Shown here: piece by piece, positions 6,574 through 14,973 of the stretch
Layout of the letters: every line of letters begins with the position of its first letter
Position numbering within the stretch: position 1 is the stretch's first letter
Assembly: GCA_029262875.1 (NCBI GenBank)
Contig: JAJCYO010000043.1
Coordinates: 37,692 to 101,691 of the forward strand
DNA from: Flavobacteriales bacterium
GTDB taxonomy: Bacteria > Bacteroidota > Bacteroidia > Flavobacteriales_E > Vicingaceae
Length of the DNA: 64,000 nt
Direction of reading: 5' to 3'
Notes under the pieces: model-generated
What the model saw: the letters and a program-made list of their open reading frames with translations, nothing else
Told to the model about the DNA's origin: nothing
Database searches by the model: none
Made by a program: the position numbers and the translations under genes

Positions 6574-9033
6574 ATGAAGAGAATTATTATAACAACAGTA
6601 ATTGCGACAATAAGTTATATAGGTGCTTTCGCCCAAAACGCAAGCATTGAAGGGAGTATAAAAAACACAGATAGTACAAGTGCCTTGGCAAATGTCTCAG
6701 TTTACTTGGACAAAACCAATATTGGTACTTCAACTAATGCAAGCGGTAATTATGAAATAAAAAATGTGCCAGAAGGAAGCTATACATTGGTAGTTTCAAG
6801 TATCGGTTATATTACTATTAAAAAAGAAATAAACGTTGGAAAAAGTGGGGTCACGAAACAGGATTTTATAATGACAGAAACCATATCTACTCTACTAGAA
6901 GTAACTATAACTGGTGGTAGTACTGGCATACGAGATATTCCAGGTTCAGTACATTATATTTCACCAAAAGAAATTCAAAAATTCAACTATACAGATATTA
7001 ACCGCACTTTACGAGCTGTACCAGGAGTAAATGTACAAGAAGAAGATGGATTTGGACTCTTTCCAAGTATCGGATTAAGAGGTACAGGAGTTGAACGGAA
7101 TACAAAAATAACGGTAATGGAGGATGGTATATTAATGGCTCCTGCTCCTTATGCAGCACCAGCCGCTTACTATTTTCCTACAATGGGAAGAATACAAGGT
7201 GTGGAAATTATAAAAGGTAGCAGCCAGATAAAATATGGCCCTTATACAACAGGGGGAGCAATCAACCTAATATCTACACAAATTCCTACTGAATTTTCAG
7301 GAAAAATAAGTTTGCTGGGAGGTAGCTTTGGAGGAAGAAACGTTCACGCAGTTGTAGGGAACTCGCATAAAAATTTTGCATATGTTGTGGAAACATACCA
7401 ACAGGGTTCTAATGGATTTAAAAAATTGGATGAAGTAGATGGTAGAGGTTTTGACAGAGATTCTGGTTTTAATAAGCAAGATTATCTTGCGAAATTTCGT
7501 ATTAATACCAATGCTGATGCAAAAATTTACCAATCTCTTACTTTTAAAATTGGTCAGTCAATCGGAAAGATTAATGAGACCTATCTTGGCTTGACTCAAG
7601 AAGATTTCGATATCAATCCAATCCGTAGATATGCTGGTTCGCAAGTTGACCAAATAAACACCACACAATCACAATTTTCTTTAACCCATAAAGCTAAATT
7701 CTCAAAATCATTTAATATTACTACGGTAGCTTACCGTACCAACTTCAGCAGAAATTGGTACAAGCTAAACAAAGTGAAAGACAGCACTGGAACCAAAACC
7801 AAAATTGCTGAATTACTTGAAAATCCAACAGAATTTGATGATGCCTTCGACATATTAACAGGAACTAGCAGCACCCTTAATGATGCCCTGTTTGTAAAAG
7901 CAAATAACAGATCTTATTATTCACAAGGTGTTCAAACAACATTTAACTTCAATTTTCAAACCAACAAAATTACACACAATATTGATTTAGGTATAAGGGT
8001 GCATCAGGATCAAATCGACCGTTTCCAATGGGTGGATGAATATGCAATGGATAATGGTGTGATGGAACTTACTAAAGCTGGAATACACGGGACCGAAAGT
8101 AATAGAGTTGAAACAGCCAATGCCATAGCAACCTATTTACAGTATAAATTGAAGGTTGGAAAATTTACTGCAACTCCTGGCATTCGTTATGAAAACATTA
8201 TTCAAGACAGGAAGGATTTTGGGAAAACAGATACTGAAAGAACAGGCTCAAGCCTATCAAAGAGAAGTAATACGGTAGATGTTTTTATTCCTGGTATTGG
8301 TCTTGATTATCGATTCAATAATTACATAAGCACTTTTATGGGGATTCACAAAGGTTTTTCTCCTCCTGGCTCTAAAGATGAACTTGAACCAGAAGAAAGT
8401 ATCAACTACGAATTGGGTACCAGGTATAAAAAAAATGGACTCTCAGGTCAGACCGTACTGTTTTTTAACAATTATGAGAATCTACTTGGTGCTGATCTGG
8501 AAGCTGCTGGTGGTGGTGGAACAAACGAACAGTTTAACGGTGGAGCGGTAAAAACAAAAGGATTAGAATTTAACTTGACATACGACCTATTTTATTCAAA
8601 AAGTAAAAGTGCCTTTAGTATGCCAATTACCGTGGTTTATACTTATACAGATGCCAAGTTTCAAAACAATTTTGATAGCGATTTTGAAGGTTGGGGGGAA
8701 GTATCGGCAGGTGACCAGTTTCCATATATGGCAAATCATCAGTTCACATTGATACTTGGTTTGGAACACCATAAGTTTGGATTAAATATAAGTGGTAAGT
8801 ATATGGACGAGATGCGTACTGCTCCAGGACAAGGAAAAATACTTTCCAACGAAAAAACCGATTCGTATTTTGTGATAGATGCCAGTGTAAATTATAAACT
8901 GCATAAAAATGTTTCCCTTTTTGCCAATGCCACCAATCTAACCGATAAGGTATATGTGGTAGCAAGAAGACCAGCAGGTTTACGTCCCGGAATGCCAAGA
9001 GCATTTAATCTTGGACTAAAAGCGAATTTTTAA
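6574..9033 (+). CDS. FecA-like TonB-dependent outer-membrane receptor
   Basis: At 819 residues, this receptor has a signal peptide (ending GAFAQ), an N-terminal carboxypeptidase-regulatory-like domain (residues 22-105), a plug domain (from about 115 to 235) and a C-terminal beta-barrel. The plug contains GLRGTGVERNTKITVMEDG and PYAAPAAYYFP, typical of FecA-type ferric-citrate or siderophore receptors. The protein ends in an aromatic F (GLKANF), as outer-membrane barrels do. A Fur-type palindrome overlaps the promoter, so iron repression is likely. It converges with the porin gene on the other strand. The ligand is inferred as an iron chelate, but could be another metal complex given the island. 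Confidence 0.82.
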   Translation: MKRIIITTVIATISYIGAFAQNASIEGSIKNTDSTSALANVSVYLDKTNIGTSTNASGNYEIKNVPEGSYTLVVSSIGYITIKKEINVGKSGVTKQDFIMTETISTLLEVTITGGSTGIRDIPGSVHYISPKEIQKFNYTDINRTLRAVPGVNVQEEDGFGLFPSIGLRGTGVERNTKITVMEDGILMAPAPYAAPAAYYFPTMGRIQGVEIIKGSSQIKYGPYTTGGAINLISTQIPTEFSGKISLLGGSFGGRNVHAVVGNSHKNFAYVVETYQQGSNGFKKLDEVDGRGFDRDSGFNKQDYLAKFRINTNADAKIYQSLTFKIGQSIGKINETYLGLTQEDFDINPIRRYAGSQVDQINTTQSQFSLTHKAKFSKSFNITTVAYRTNFSRNWYKLNKVKDSTGTKTKIAELLENPTEFDDAFDILTGTSSTLNDALFVKANNRSYYSQGVQTTFNFNFQTNKITHNIDLGIRVHQDQIDRFQWVDEYAMDNGVMELTKAGIHGTESNRVETANAIATYLQYKLKVGKFTATPGIRYENIIQDRKDFGKTDTERTGSSLSKRSNTVDVFIPGIGLDYRFNNYISTFMGIHKGFSPPGSKDELEPEESINYELGTRYKKNGLSGQTVLFFNNYENLLGADLEAAGGGGTNEQFNGGAVKTKGLEFNLTYDLFYSKSKSAFSMPITVVYTYTDAKFQNNFDSDFEGWGEVSAGDQFPYMANHQFTLILGLEHHKFGLNISGKYMDEMRTAPGQGKILSNEKTDSYFVIDASVNYKLHKNVSLFANATNLTDKVYVVARRPAGLRPGMPRAFNLGLKANF

Positions 9034-9172
9034 TATATATTCTGGAAATTAACACAAAAAGACAGGCATATATACAATTCGCTATAAACACACAAGGAAA
9101 AATTGTCAAACCGTATAATGTTTGCTAATATTACCATACCGATCAATTCAACAAAACAAATGCTGCTAACAA

Positions 9173-10423
9173 TCAAAAATAAGTGCTGAATCCAAATAAC
9201 CAAGCAGCTGTCAATGATGGTGGATTATTTAAAATATCTTTTTGCCATTGATACCTGTAATTTAATCTGAAAACAGTTTGTGAAGTTGGTCTAAAGCTTA
9301 TAGCAGGTGATATAGCCCATAAATCTTCTCCTATATTTGTTCCAGTTTCTTTAAACGTTCCTACGTTCCAATCAACGTAATCTAACCTAGCTGCAAAATT
9401 GAAACTTGCACTTTCCCAATCTAATATTTTTCTTTTAAAAATGGTTTGAACTACATCAACAAAAAATCCTTGCTGTTTATTACCAAATTGTTGAGTATAT
9501 GTTTCAGGGACATCAATAGTTGCCACTACATATTCTCCAACGATGTAAGTAGCAGTTTTTTTAATAGTGGTGTTAAAATCAATAGCAAATACGTCTAATC
9601 TTCTTTTCTCGTCAAGCTTGAGACCATCTTCTTCAAACTTATTATATACGCCTCCCATGTACGAAAGCCCTATTTCACCTATTTTTCGGTTTTTAATAGC
9701 AAGCTTTCCAGTAACAAGAGCTTTACCATTGTTACTTTCCTCAAATCGCTCTTTATTTTCTTTAGCTGCTGGCAGAAATGTTTTGTTATCTTCATTGTCA
9801 ACTATGCTATTATCAAACCCATTTGTCAGGTAAACTTCATACCCAAACACCCAATTTTTTTTGTGCGTTTTACCAAATAAACCAAAACCAGCATTAGACC
9901 ATGTTGCAGGTAACATATTTACAGCTACATCTGGACGTTCAACAAATTCCCATTTTGGACCATCATGATTTTGATTAAATGCCCCAATAGGATTCATAAT
10001 GATTCCTCCTCTAAAATTAAAAACTGGATGAAACGTAACATCCATTGCTGCAAATTCTATCCCTATTTCTTTTGTTCCGTCCTCAAATTCTATTTCGGAT
10101 AAAAATTTAATCCGTTTGCTAATAGATGCAGACATAAACACAGTTAACCTTCTTGCTTGAAATGATAACCCTTCTGAAACTCCATCTTCAGAACTATAAA
10201 AAGAATTGGCTTCAAGATAGCCCCCTAATGCAACGGGCAATTTATCGGTAGTAAGAAAAGGGCGATTGTAAACAGCATCCATATTCAATAAGGATTTTGT
10301 TGTATCGACAGGAACACGGGTAATAACCGAGTCCATAATTTGTGCTTTTATGTTACCTGCTGTAACATAAAATAAACAAGCAATTAAGATTTGTTTAGGA
10401 GATATGGATGTAAATATTTTCAT
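9173..10423 (-). CDS. Outer-membrane porin-like beta-barrel protein
   Basis: The 416 residues have a signal peptide (MKIFTSISPKQILIACLFYV to about residue 27) and then a strand-rich porin-like body: GGYLEANSFY, LSFQARRLTVFMSASISKRI, FLSEIEFEDG, and an aromatic C-terminal F. Its start lies 29 bp inside the end of the Rieske gene, so the two are probably translationally coupled. With the DUF1111 and Rieske genes it forms a three-gene minus-strand operon. It may bring the substrate of the redox partners through the outer membrane; this is inference from position. Confidence 0.65.
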   Translation of the reverse strand: MKIFTSISPKQILIACLFYVTAGNIKAQIMDSVITRVPVDTTKSLLNMDAVYNRPFLTTDKLPVALGGYLEANSFYSSEDGVSEGLSFQARRLTVFMSASISKRIKFLSEIEFEDGTKEIGIEFAAMDVTFHPVFNFRGGIIMNPIGAFNQNHDGPKWEFVERPDVAVNMLPATWSNAGFGLFGKTHKKNWVFGYEVYLTNGFDNSIVDNEDNKTFLPAAKENKERFEESNNGKALVTGKLAIKNRKIGEIGLSYMGGVYNKFEEDGLKLDEKRRLDVFAIDFNTTIKKTATYIVGEYVVATIDVPETYTQQFGNKQQGFFVDVVQTIFKRKILDWESASFNFAARLDYVDWNVGTFKETGTNIGEDLWAISPAISFRPTSQTVFRLNYRYQWQKDILNNPPSLTAAWLFGFSTYF

Positions 10424-10835
10424 TGTCTGTTTCTGTTTTATATGTCATTAAGTTTTTATCAGCTGGTCCTTCTAATACTTTTCCGGCAATAGAAAATTCA
10501 CTCCCGTGACAGGGACATGTATAGATACCGCCACCCACATTTAGTTCACAACCTCTGTGAGTACATTTAAGCAATGAAGAAGAATAAGTATTCTCTCCTA
10601 TATTGTAAATGCAAATAGGAAAGTCAAGTCCTTCTGTTTTTACAAGAACAAATTTTCGATTGATTTTCTTATCTTTTTTTAGTTGGATGAATTCTGATTT
10701 TGAAATAACCAATTTTCCTTTCTTATTATTTGCAATAGCATAATAAATTCCTCCACACGATTGCAAGAGTGTAGCAGCTATTGGTATTCCAATAGCTGAA
10801 TAACAACAAGTTTTGATAAACTTTCTACGTTCCAT
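10395..10835 (-). CDS. Rieske [2Fe-2S] lipoprotein
   Basis: The 146-residue protein has Rieske motifs CTHRGC (C91, H93) and CPCHGSEF (C107, H110), which together bind a [2Fe-2S] cluster. The N-terminus starts MERRKFIK, resembling a Tat signal, and continues to a lipobox LLQSC with C27 as the likely lipidated residue. So it is probably folded in the cytoplasm, exported by Tat and anchored at the membrane. It lies 4 bp after the di-heme DUF1111 gene, which points to electron transfer between the two. It is too short for a cytochrome bc1 Rieske subunit and no cytochrome b gene is near. Confidence 0.85.
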   Translation of the reverse strand: MERRKFIKTCCYSAIGIPIAATLLQSCGGIYYAIANNKKGKLVISKSEFIQLKKDKKINRKFVLVKTEGLDFPICIYNIGENTYSSSLLKCTHRGCELNVGGGIYTCPCHGSEFSIAGKVLEGPADKNLMTYKTETDNENIYIHIS

Positions 10836-10839
10836 ATTA

Positions 10840-12033
10840 CTATAGTGATTCTAAGAACTTGATTAACTGTTGTTTTTCAGTTTCCGAGAGTTGGGTGTAC
10901 ATAGTTTTGGATTGCTCTGCTTCACCACCATGCAGCAAAATAGCTTCTTCAATGCTCATTGCACGTCCATCATGTAATAAAAAATAAGTTCCTCCCTGAG
11001 CATCTTTGGATAATCCTAATCCCCATAATGCGGGTGTTTTCCACTCTGAAGTCAAGGCGAACCCTTCGGTATAACCATCATCTAATCCTGACCCCATATC
11101 ATGTAACAATAAATCAGTATATGGATGAAATACTTTATTTGATAACGCTTCAATGGGTGAATTTGAAGTTTGCAATGTTGGTGTATGACACTTGGCACAA
11201 TCAGCTTGAGAAAAGAGTTGTTCACCGACAATCACATCAGAATCGTCTTGATCTCTACGAAGAGGTGCTTTTAAGGTTTTTAAATAAAAAACTACATCAT
11301 GAACAGTTTGTGTACTAACTTCAGGGTCAACCTCTAAACCAGAAAAGGGGTCGATGGGTTCAAATAGCGAAGTAATTCCCATATCTTGATTATATGCTCC
11401 TGATGTTTGATGAAGTAAGTCGTAAGCTCCCCCCTTTTTCCCAAACCTAGAAATGTATTTGCCATTTTGTGAAATGGAATTTGGTCTTAATTGAACATAG
11501 CCTGGAATATTGTTCCAATGAGGTCTTCCGCTTATCCCATCGCCATTTGCATCATTTTCATCAGACATTGAAATTATGTCTGCATCGCTCACTGCATCAA
11601 GAAATCCAAGCCCAGATACAGCAGGAGCTATTAAATCTGTTGATGTTGCACCAAAAGGAAGTTGCTCTGGCTGGTAGCCAGGAATTGCTTTGTGTTGAAG
11701 CTGTGGTCCTCCAAAACTTAGAAATTGATTACCTAAAGTATCAGGCTGTCCAAATCGGGTAAACTTTACAAAGGGAGAACCTTTTCCATCTCCAGCATGA
11801 CAACTGGCACATTGGTTAGCAACAAAGACTGGTCCTAACCCTTCTTCAATAGTAAATACATCTCCAAATGCTTCATCCCCTTTAAGAAATTGAATTTGTT
11901 CAGCAGTTGACAGTCCTTCAACTGGACCATCTAACAACTCATTCTCTTCTGGGGCAAATGGCATTGTCTTTTCACATCCCATGAAGAAGAATGAAAGTAT
12001 GATCATTATAATAAATAAGCACGAATTTTTCAT
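10840..12033 (-). CDS. Di-heme DUF1111-family oxidoreductase lipoprotein
   Basis: The product is a 397-residue lipoprotein (lipobox FFMGC, C20) with two c-type heme motifs: CASCH at 75-79 and CAKCH at 279-283. Length, spacing and motifs such as LHDMGSGLDDG, EWKTPALWGLG and YFLLHDGRA match the DUF1111 family of di-heme oxidoreductases, related to bacterial di-heme peroxidases and often found near iron-uptake genes. It is the first gene of the minus-strand operon with the Rieske protein and porin. A promoter with a 13-bp palindrome lies directly upstream. The substrate is unknown; a role in periplasmic metal or peroxide redox chemistry is inferred. Confidence 0.85.
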   Translation of the reverse strand: MKNSCLFIIMIILSFFFMGCEKTMPFAPEENELLDGPVEGLSTAEQIQFLKGDEAFGDVFTIEEGLGPVFVANQCASCHAGDGKGSPFVKFTRFGQPDTLGNQFLSFGGPQLQHKAIPGYQPEQLPFGATSTDLIAPAVSGLGFLDAVSDADIISMSDENDANGDGISGRPHWNNIPGYVQLRPNSISQNGKYISRFGKKGGAYDLLHQTSGAYNQDMGITSLFEPIDPFSGLEVDPEVSTQTVHDVVFYLKTLKAPLRRDQDDSDVIVGEQLFSQADCAKCHTPTLQTSNSPIEALSNKVFHPYTDLLLHDMGSGLDDGYTEGFALTSEWKTPALWGLGLSKDAQGGTYFLLHDGRAMSIEEAILLHGGEAEQSKTMYTQLSETEKQQLIKFLESL

Positions 12034-12050
12034 AGTTCAATAATTTTTCA

Positions 12051-12091
12051 CAAATCTATACATTATTTTTAGGGTTATCTAAAAATAATGT
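12051..12091 (-). promoter_or_regulatory. Promoter and 13-bp palindromic operator of the DUF1111 operon
   Basis: On the minus strand TAGATTTG (12058 to 12051) matches TAnnTTTG exactly, about 18 nt before the start codon at 12033. Immediately upstream lies a perfect inverted repeat, ACATTATTTTTAG (12060-12072) and CTAAAAATAATGT (12079-12091), with spacer GGTTAT. Its core, TTTTTAGG with CTAAAAA, recalls metal-responsive DtxR/MntR-like or Fur-like operators. The palindrome covers where the -33 element would be. It could also control the small plus-strand genes to the right. Confidence 0.68.
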
Positions 12092-12274
12092 TAGAAAAGA
12101 CTAATTTGATATGTTCTCTTTATTTAATTACAATAAAAACTTGGGGATTATGTTATAAAAACAATATGTTTGAAGTCAAATACTTAGGTATCGAAAAAAT
12201 GGCTAAAAAAAGTAACCCAAATGGAAAGGTATTAACATTAGAGGGATTTTTGAATCTGATAAAATACGAATAAT

Positions 12275-12400
12275 GTGTTGTCAAAAAAGAGTGTTTATCT
12301 ATTTCTAACATTATTGTTTTTAATAATAATGATACAATCTTGTAAATCATCAAAAGGTTGTTGCAGGGCAAAAAACAATACTACAAAAACAATTAATTAG
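12275..12400 (+). CDS. Small putative lipoprotein (41 residues)
   Basis: A frame from GTG 12275 (TTG 12278 is an alternative) to TAG 12398-12400 reads as a compact lipoprotein: basic start (SKK), a 14-residue hydrophobic run, lipobox MIQSC (C23), then a short basic tail with two more cysteines (KGCCRAK). No ATG start is available before the hydrophobic core, which is the main reason for doubt. It precedes another lipoprotein gene by 45 bp on the same strand. The pattern is too coherent to ignore, but no homologue is known to me. Confidence 0.4.
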   Translation: MLSKKSVYLFLTLLFLIIMIQSCKSSKGCCRAKNNTTKTIN

Positions 12401-12445
12401 AACTTAAAATATACCTTTATAAAAAATTGAAATACTTACTCAAAA

Positions 12446-12898
12446 ATGAAGAAATCGAACTATAAAATACTCTCAATAGTTAGTCTATTATTTATTCTCA
12501 TGTCAAGCATTTTATTTTCCTGTCAAAGTGAAGATAAAGTTGAAAAAGCAAGAAAAGAAGTTTTTGCAATTCATGATGAAATTATGCCAGAAATGGGTAG
12601 CCTAATGAAATTGAAACGAGAAACTAAGAACAAAATCCAGCTATTAGATAGTTTAGGAGTTAATACAGATGTAAGTAACCTAAATACAATAATTCAAGAA
12701 CTTGATGAAGCTGACGAGGCGATGATGAAATGGATGAGAAAGTTCAAAAATCCAACAGAAGAAACAAGCGAAACAGAGGCTTTAAAATATTTAGAAGGAG
12801 AATTGAAAAAAATCAAAGAAGTGAGGTCAAAGTTCAATATTAGTATGGAAAAAGCAACAAAAGAGCTTTTAATAAAAACCACCACTGATGAATATTAA
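12446..12898 (+). CDS. Helical lipoprotein of unknown function
   Basis: The 150-residue product has a signal with lipobox ILFSC (C26) and then an almost fully helical, charged body with coiled-coil character (KARKEVFAIHDEIMPEMG, ALKYLEGELKKIKEVRSKF). Proteins of this look are common next to SCO genes in Bacteroidota, sometimes annotated after a viral inclusion protein, without known function. Its stop overlaps the SCO start by 11 bp, which suggests coupled translation and a shared periplasmic role, perhaps with copper or cytochrome oxidase assembly. Confidence 0.65.
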   Translation: MKKSNYKILSIVSLLFILMSSILFSCQSEDKVEKARKEVFAIHDEIMPEMGSLMKLKRETKNKIQLLDSLGVNTDVSNLNTIIQELDEADEAMMKWMRKFKNPTEETSETEALKYLEGELKKIKEVRSKFNISMEKATKELLIKTTTDEY

Positions 12899-13520
12899 TT
12901 TTGTAAAAATATTCATCTTTTTTATCGTGCTTTTTTTTGTTAGTTGCCAACAAGAAGAGAAATCATTACCTATACTTGGAGCAAAAACAACTGAAACAAA
13001 TGGAAGTATTTTGGACACTATATATAAAACTATTCCTGACTTTTTATTTATAGATCAAGATAGGAATGAAATATCTCAAGCAACGTTTCAAAATAAGATA
13101 TATATAGCTGATTTCTTTTTTACCACTTGCCCTACTATTTGCCCTATTATGAAAAATCAAATGTTTCGAGTTTATGAGAAATACAAAGAAAATGAGCGAA
13201 TTGCCTTTTTATCTCATACCATTGACCCACAACATGATACAGTTGCCGTTTTAAAAAGTTATGCCAATAGTTTAGGAATAAATAGTAATCAGTGGCATTT
13301 TGTAACTGGCGACCGTGAAACAATATATAATATTGCTCAAAACCATTATATGGTAAGTGCTGTTGAAGACGAATCAGCACCTGGAGGGGCGGTTCACAGT
13401 GGGGCATTTATCTTAATTGATAAAGAGAAAAGAATTAGAGGTTATTATGATGGTACTGATGAAAAAGCGGTTACCCAGTTGATACAGGACATCTCCCTTT
13501 TGCTCAATGAAAATAAATAG
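12888..13520 (+). CDS. SCO1/SenC-family copper chaperone lipoprotein
   Basis: This SCO-family protein has 210 residues. A hydrophobic N-terminus ends in lipobox FVSC (C20), and a thioredoxin-like domain carries the copper-binding CPTIC motif (C81, C85) and the distal histidine in GGAVHSGAF near residue 168. SCO proteins deliver copper to the CuA site of cytochrome oxidase or act as thiol-disulfide partners. The gene overlaps the preceding lipoprotein gene by 11 bp and is followed after 2 bp by a hydrolase gene. The setting in a metal island allows a copper-stress role as well. Confidence 0.88.
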   Translation: MNINFVKIFIFFIVLFFVSCQQEEKSLPILGAKTTETNGSILDTIYKTIPDFLFIDQDRNEISQATFQNKIYIADFFFTTCPTICPIMKNQMFRVYEKYKENERIAFLSHTIDPQHDTVAVLKSYANSLGINSNQWHFVTGDRETIYNIAQNHYMVSAVEDESAPGGAVHSGAFILIDKEKRIRGYYDGTDEKAVTQLIQDISLLLNENK

Positions 13521-13522
13521 AA

Positions 13523-14338
13523 GTGACAAACAATTTTATTCAAGAATCTAGTAATTTCTTAAAAGAATATCCTTTAAAAAAGGTATTCATTAATAGCCAT
13601 AAAGAATGGAGTTATATTGATACTGAAACAAAAGATAAACCGGTTTTATTAATGTTACACGGTACTAGAGGAAATCCTTATGTGTTTTGGAATCAATTTA
13701 ATCAATTAAAATCAACATTCAGATTAATTTCAGTTAAGCTTCCATTGTCCCATAATGCCAAATTAATTTGTGATGAGCTGTCGCAACTAATGGAGCAACT
13801 CTCTATAAATAAATTTAACTTATTAGGAACATCAATAGGTGGATACCTTGCTCAATGGTTCGCTTACTATTACCCTGAAAAAACTAATAAACTTTTTATT
13901 TGTAATTCTATTATTAACGGAGAGCATATAAATAATCCGTCTTTATTTTTGAGTAGATATATTCTACCTATAATTCCTTATTCTTTTTTAAAAAAGAAAT
14001 TTTTAAAAGAGATGAGAAAAAGTGACGAATTTTATCAAAACCTAAATGCTTATTTATATCAAAATATTATAACAGGACTTTCATCAAAAGAATTAGCTGA
14101 AAGAGCACTTACTTTTCACTATAATAAGGAGGTTCCTATTTTAAAACTAAACGAAAGCGATATTGTAATAATTGATTGTAAAGATGATCCATATATTCCT
14201 GAAAATGCTCAAAATAAACTTCTAAATAGATATTCAAAGGCTTTTCATTATCAATTCAAAAGGGGACATCACTTTCCTTATATTCTTGAATCACAGAAAT
14301 TTAATGACATTATTTTGAAAAAAATCGCTGAAAACTGA
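13523..14338 (+). CDS. Alpha/beta-hydrolase fold protein
   Basis: A GTG start gives 271 residues. The oxyanion-hole region LMLHGTRGNP is near residue 45, the nucleophile elbow is GTSIGG (S104) and the likely catalytic histidine lies in RGHHFPY near residue 250, with an acidic residue in IIDCKDDPYIP. This is a standard alpha/beta-hydrolase layout with no signal peptide, so a cytoplasmic esterase, lipase or thioesterase-like enzyme. The substrate is unknown. It starts 2 bp after the SCO gene and appears to be the last gene of that operon. Confidence 0.75.
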   Translation: MTNNFIQESSNFLKEYPLKKVFINSHKEWSYIDTETKDKPVLLMLHGTRGNPYVFWNQFNQLKSTFRLISVKLPLSHNAKLICDELSQLMEQLSINKFNLLGTSIGGYLAQWFAYYYPEKTNKLFICNSIINGEHINNPSLFLSRYILPIIPYSFLKKKFLKEMRKSDEFYQNLNAYLYQNIITGLSSKELAERALTFHYNKEVPILKLNESDIVIIDCKDDPYIPENAQNKLLNRYSKAFHYQFKRGHHFPYILESQKFNDIILKKIAEN

Positions 14339-14387
14339 AAAAGTAAAACAAAATAACTTTGGAATACTATTGCACAAAATCTTTCGT

Positions 14388-14395
14388 TATATTTG
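14388..14395 (+). promoter_or_regulatory. Putative -7 element (TAnnTTTG) before the RND cluster
   Basis: TATATTTG at 14388-14395 is an exact TAnnTTTG match 5 nt before GTG 14401. TTTG at 14358-14361 could be the -33 element, but the 26-nt gap is long. If used, the mRNA would be nearly leaderless. Confidence 0.4.
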
Positions 14396-14400
14396 CTGTA

Positions 14401-14871
14401 GTGAATTTTTATAAATCTATCATATCAATTATGTTGTTGCTCACCTATTCATTTGGGTTTGCACACAATTTGGTGCCTCACTGCAATGATTCTGCTGAAG
14501 AAAACCATACACATTCTACTCATGAACATCACCAACACATAGAGGGAGAAGAAGATAACACAGAGCATGATCATATTTCTCATAGTAACCATTTTGATGA
14601 GGGAGTTTATGATTTTATTATTTGTTTAGTACAGGAAACAGGTGACCCTGAATCAACCTGTTCTATTGAACATTGTTTTACCATCAATTCCAATGATTTT
14701 TCTTTAAAGGATATAAGTAAACTGCAAACAGTAATTGTTTTATATGCTGTTCTAAATATAGAAGTACAAAGTAATCCTATTTCCAAATACATCAAGAATA
14801 TAGGAAGAACTTACTCATCACCACTTATAAATGATAGCCCTTTTAGAGGGCCTCCAGTTTTTTCTTGTTAA
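14401..14871 (+). CDS. His-rich exported protein preceding the RND efflux genes
   Basis: From GTG 14401 the product has 156 residues: a basic start (VNFYKS), a hydrophobic segment, a likely cleavage after FGFAH, then a histidine-rich stretch (residues 25-65, for example HTHSTHEHHQH) and a C-terminal motif PFRGPPVFSC. The frame stays open upstream to a TTG at 14359, but TATATTTG at 14388-14395 matches TAnnTTTG and would put transcription start close to 14401, favouring the shorter form; ATG 14431 is a third option. Proteins of this type commonly precede heavy-metal RND pumps in Bacteroidota. Likely a periplasmic metal buffer. Confidence 0.6.
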   Translation: MNFYKSIISIMLLLTYSFGFAHNLVPHCNDSAEENHTHSTHEHHQHIEGEEDNTEHDHISHSNHFDEGVYDFIICLVQETGDPESTCSIEHCFTINSNDFSLKDISKLQTVIVLYAVLNIEVQSNPISKYIKNIGRTYSSPLINDSPFRGPPVFSC

Positions 14872-14873
14872 AC

Positions 14874-14933
14874 GATTGTTTCCGATAATTATCGGGATAA
14901 CAATCAGTTATTTTCCTTTTCGGATTCTCCGAA
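14874..14933 (+). other. Two stem-loops between the His-rich gene and the RND pump gene
   Basis: GATTGTT (14874-14880) pairs with AACAATC (14899-14905), enclosing CCGATAA and TTATCGG (14882-14895), so 14874-14905 can fold into a long interrupted hairpin. A second perfect hairpin, TTCGGA (14919-14924) and TCCGAA (14928-14933), follows. Neither is followed by a strong T-run on the plus strand, so this may be an attenuator or an mRNA processing or stabilising element rather than a full terminator. Confidence 0.45.
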
Positions 14934-14973
14934 GAAGGATTGTTGTATTCTATTAACAAGAAAATATTTGGTT

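Noticed and set aside
9034..9172. Partial symmetry in the gap between the TonB receptor and porin genes
   Set aside because: The arms (GTATAATG and so on) are imperfect and no T-run follows, so I do not call a terminator.
10959..11762. Plus-strand frames opposite the DUF1111 gene
   Set aside because: They run antisense to a gene with clear heme motifs and have no coherent composition.
12088..12273. A 61-residue plus-strand frame next to the DUF1111 promoter
   Set aside because: Its first ATG lies inside the palindrome arm; the internal ATG at 12166 gives 35 residues with no motif. I could not support it as a gene, although a small peptide is not excluded.
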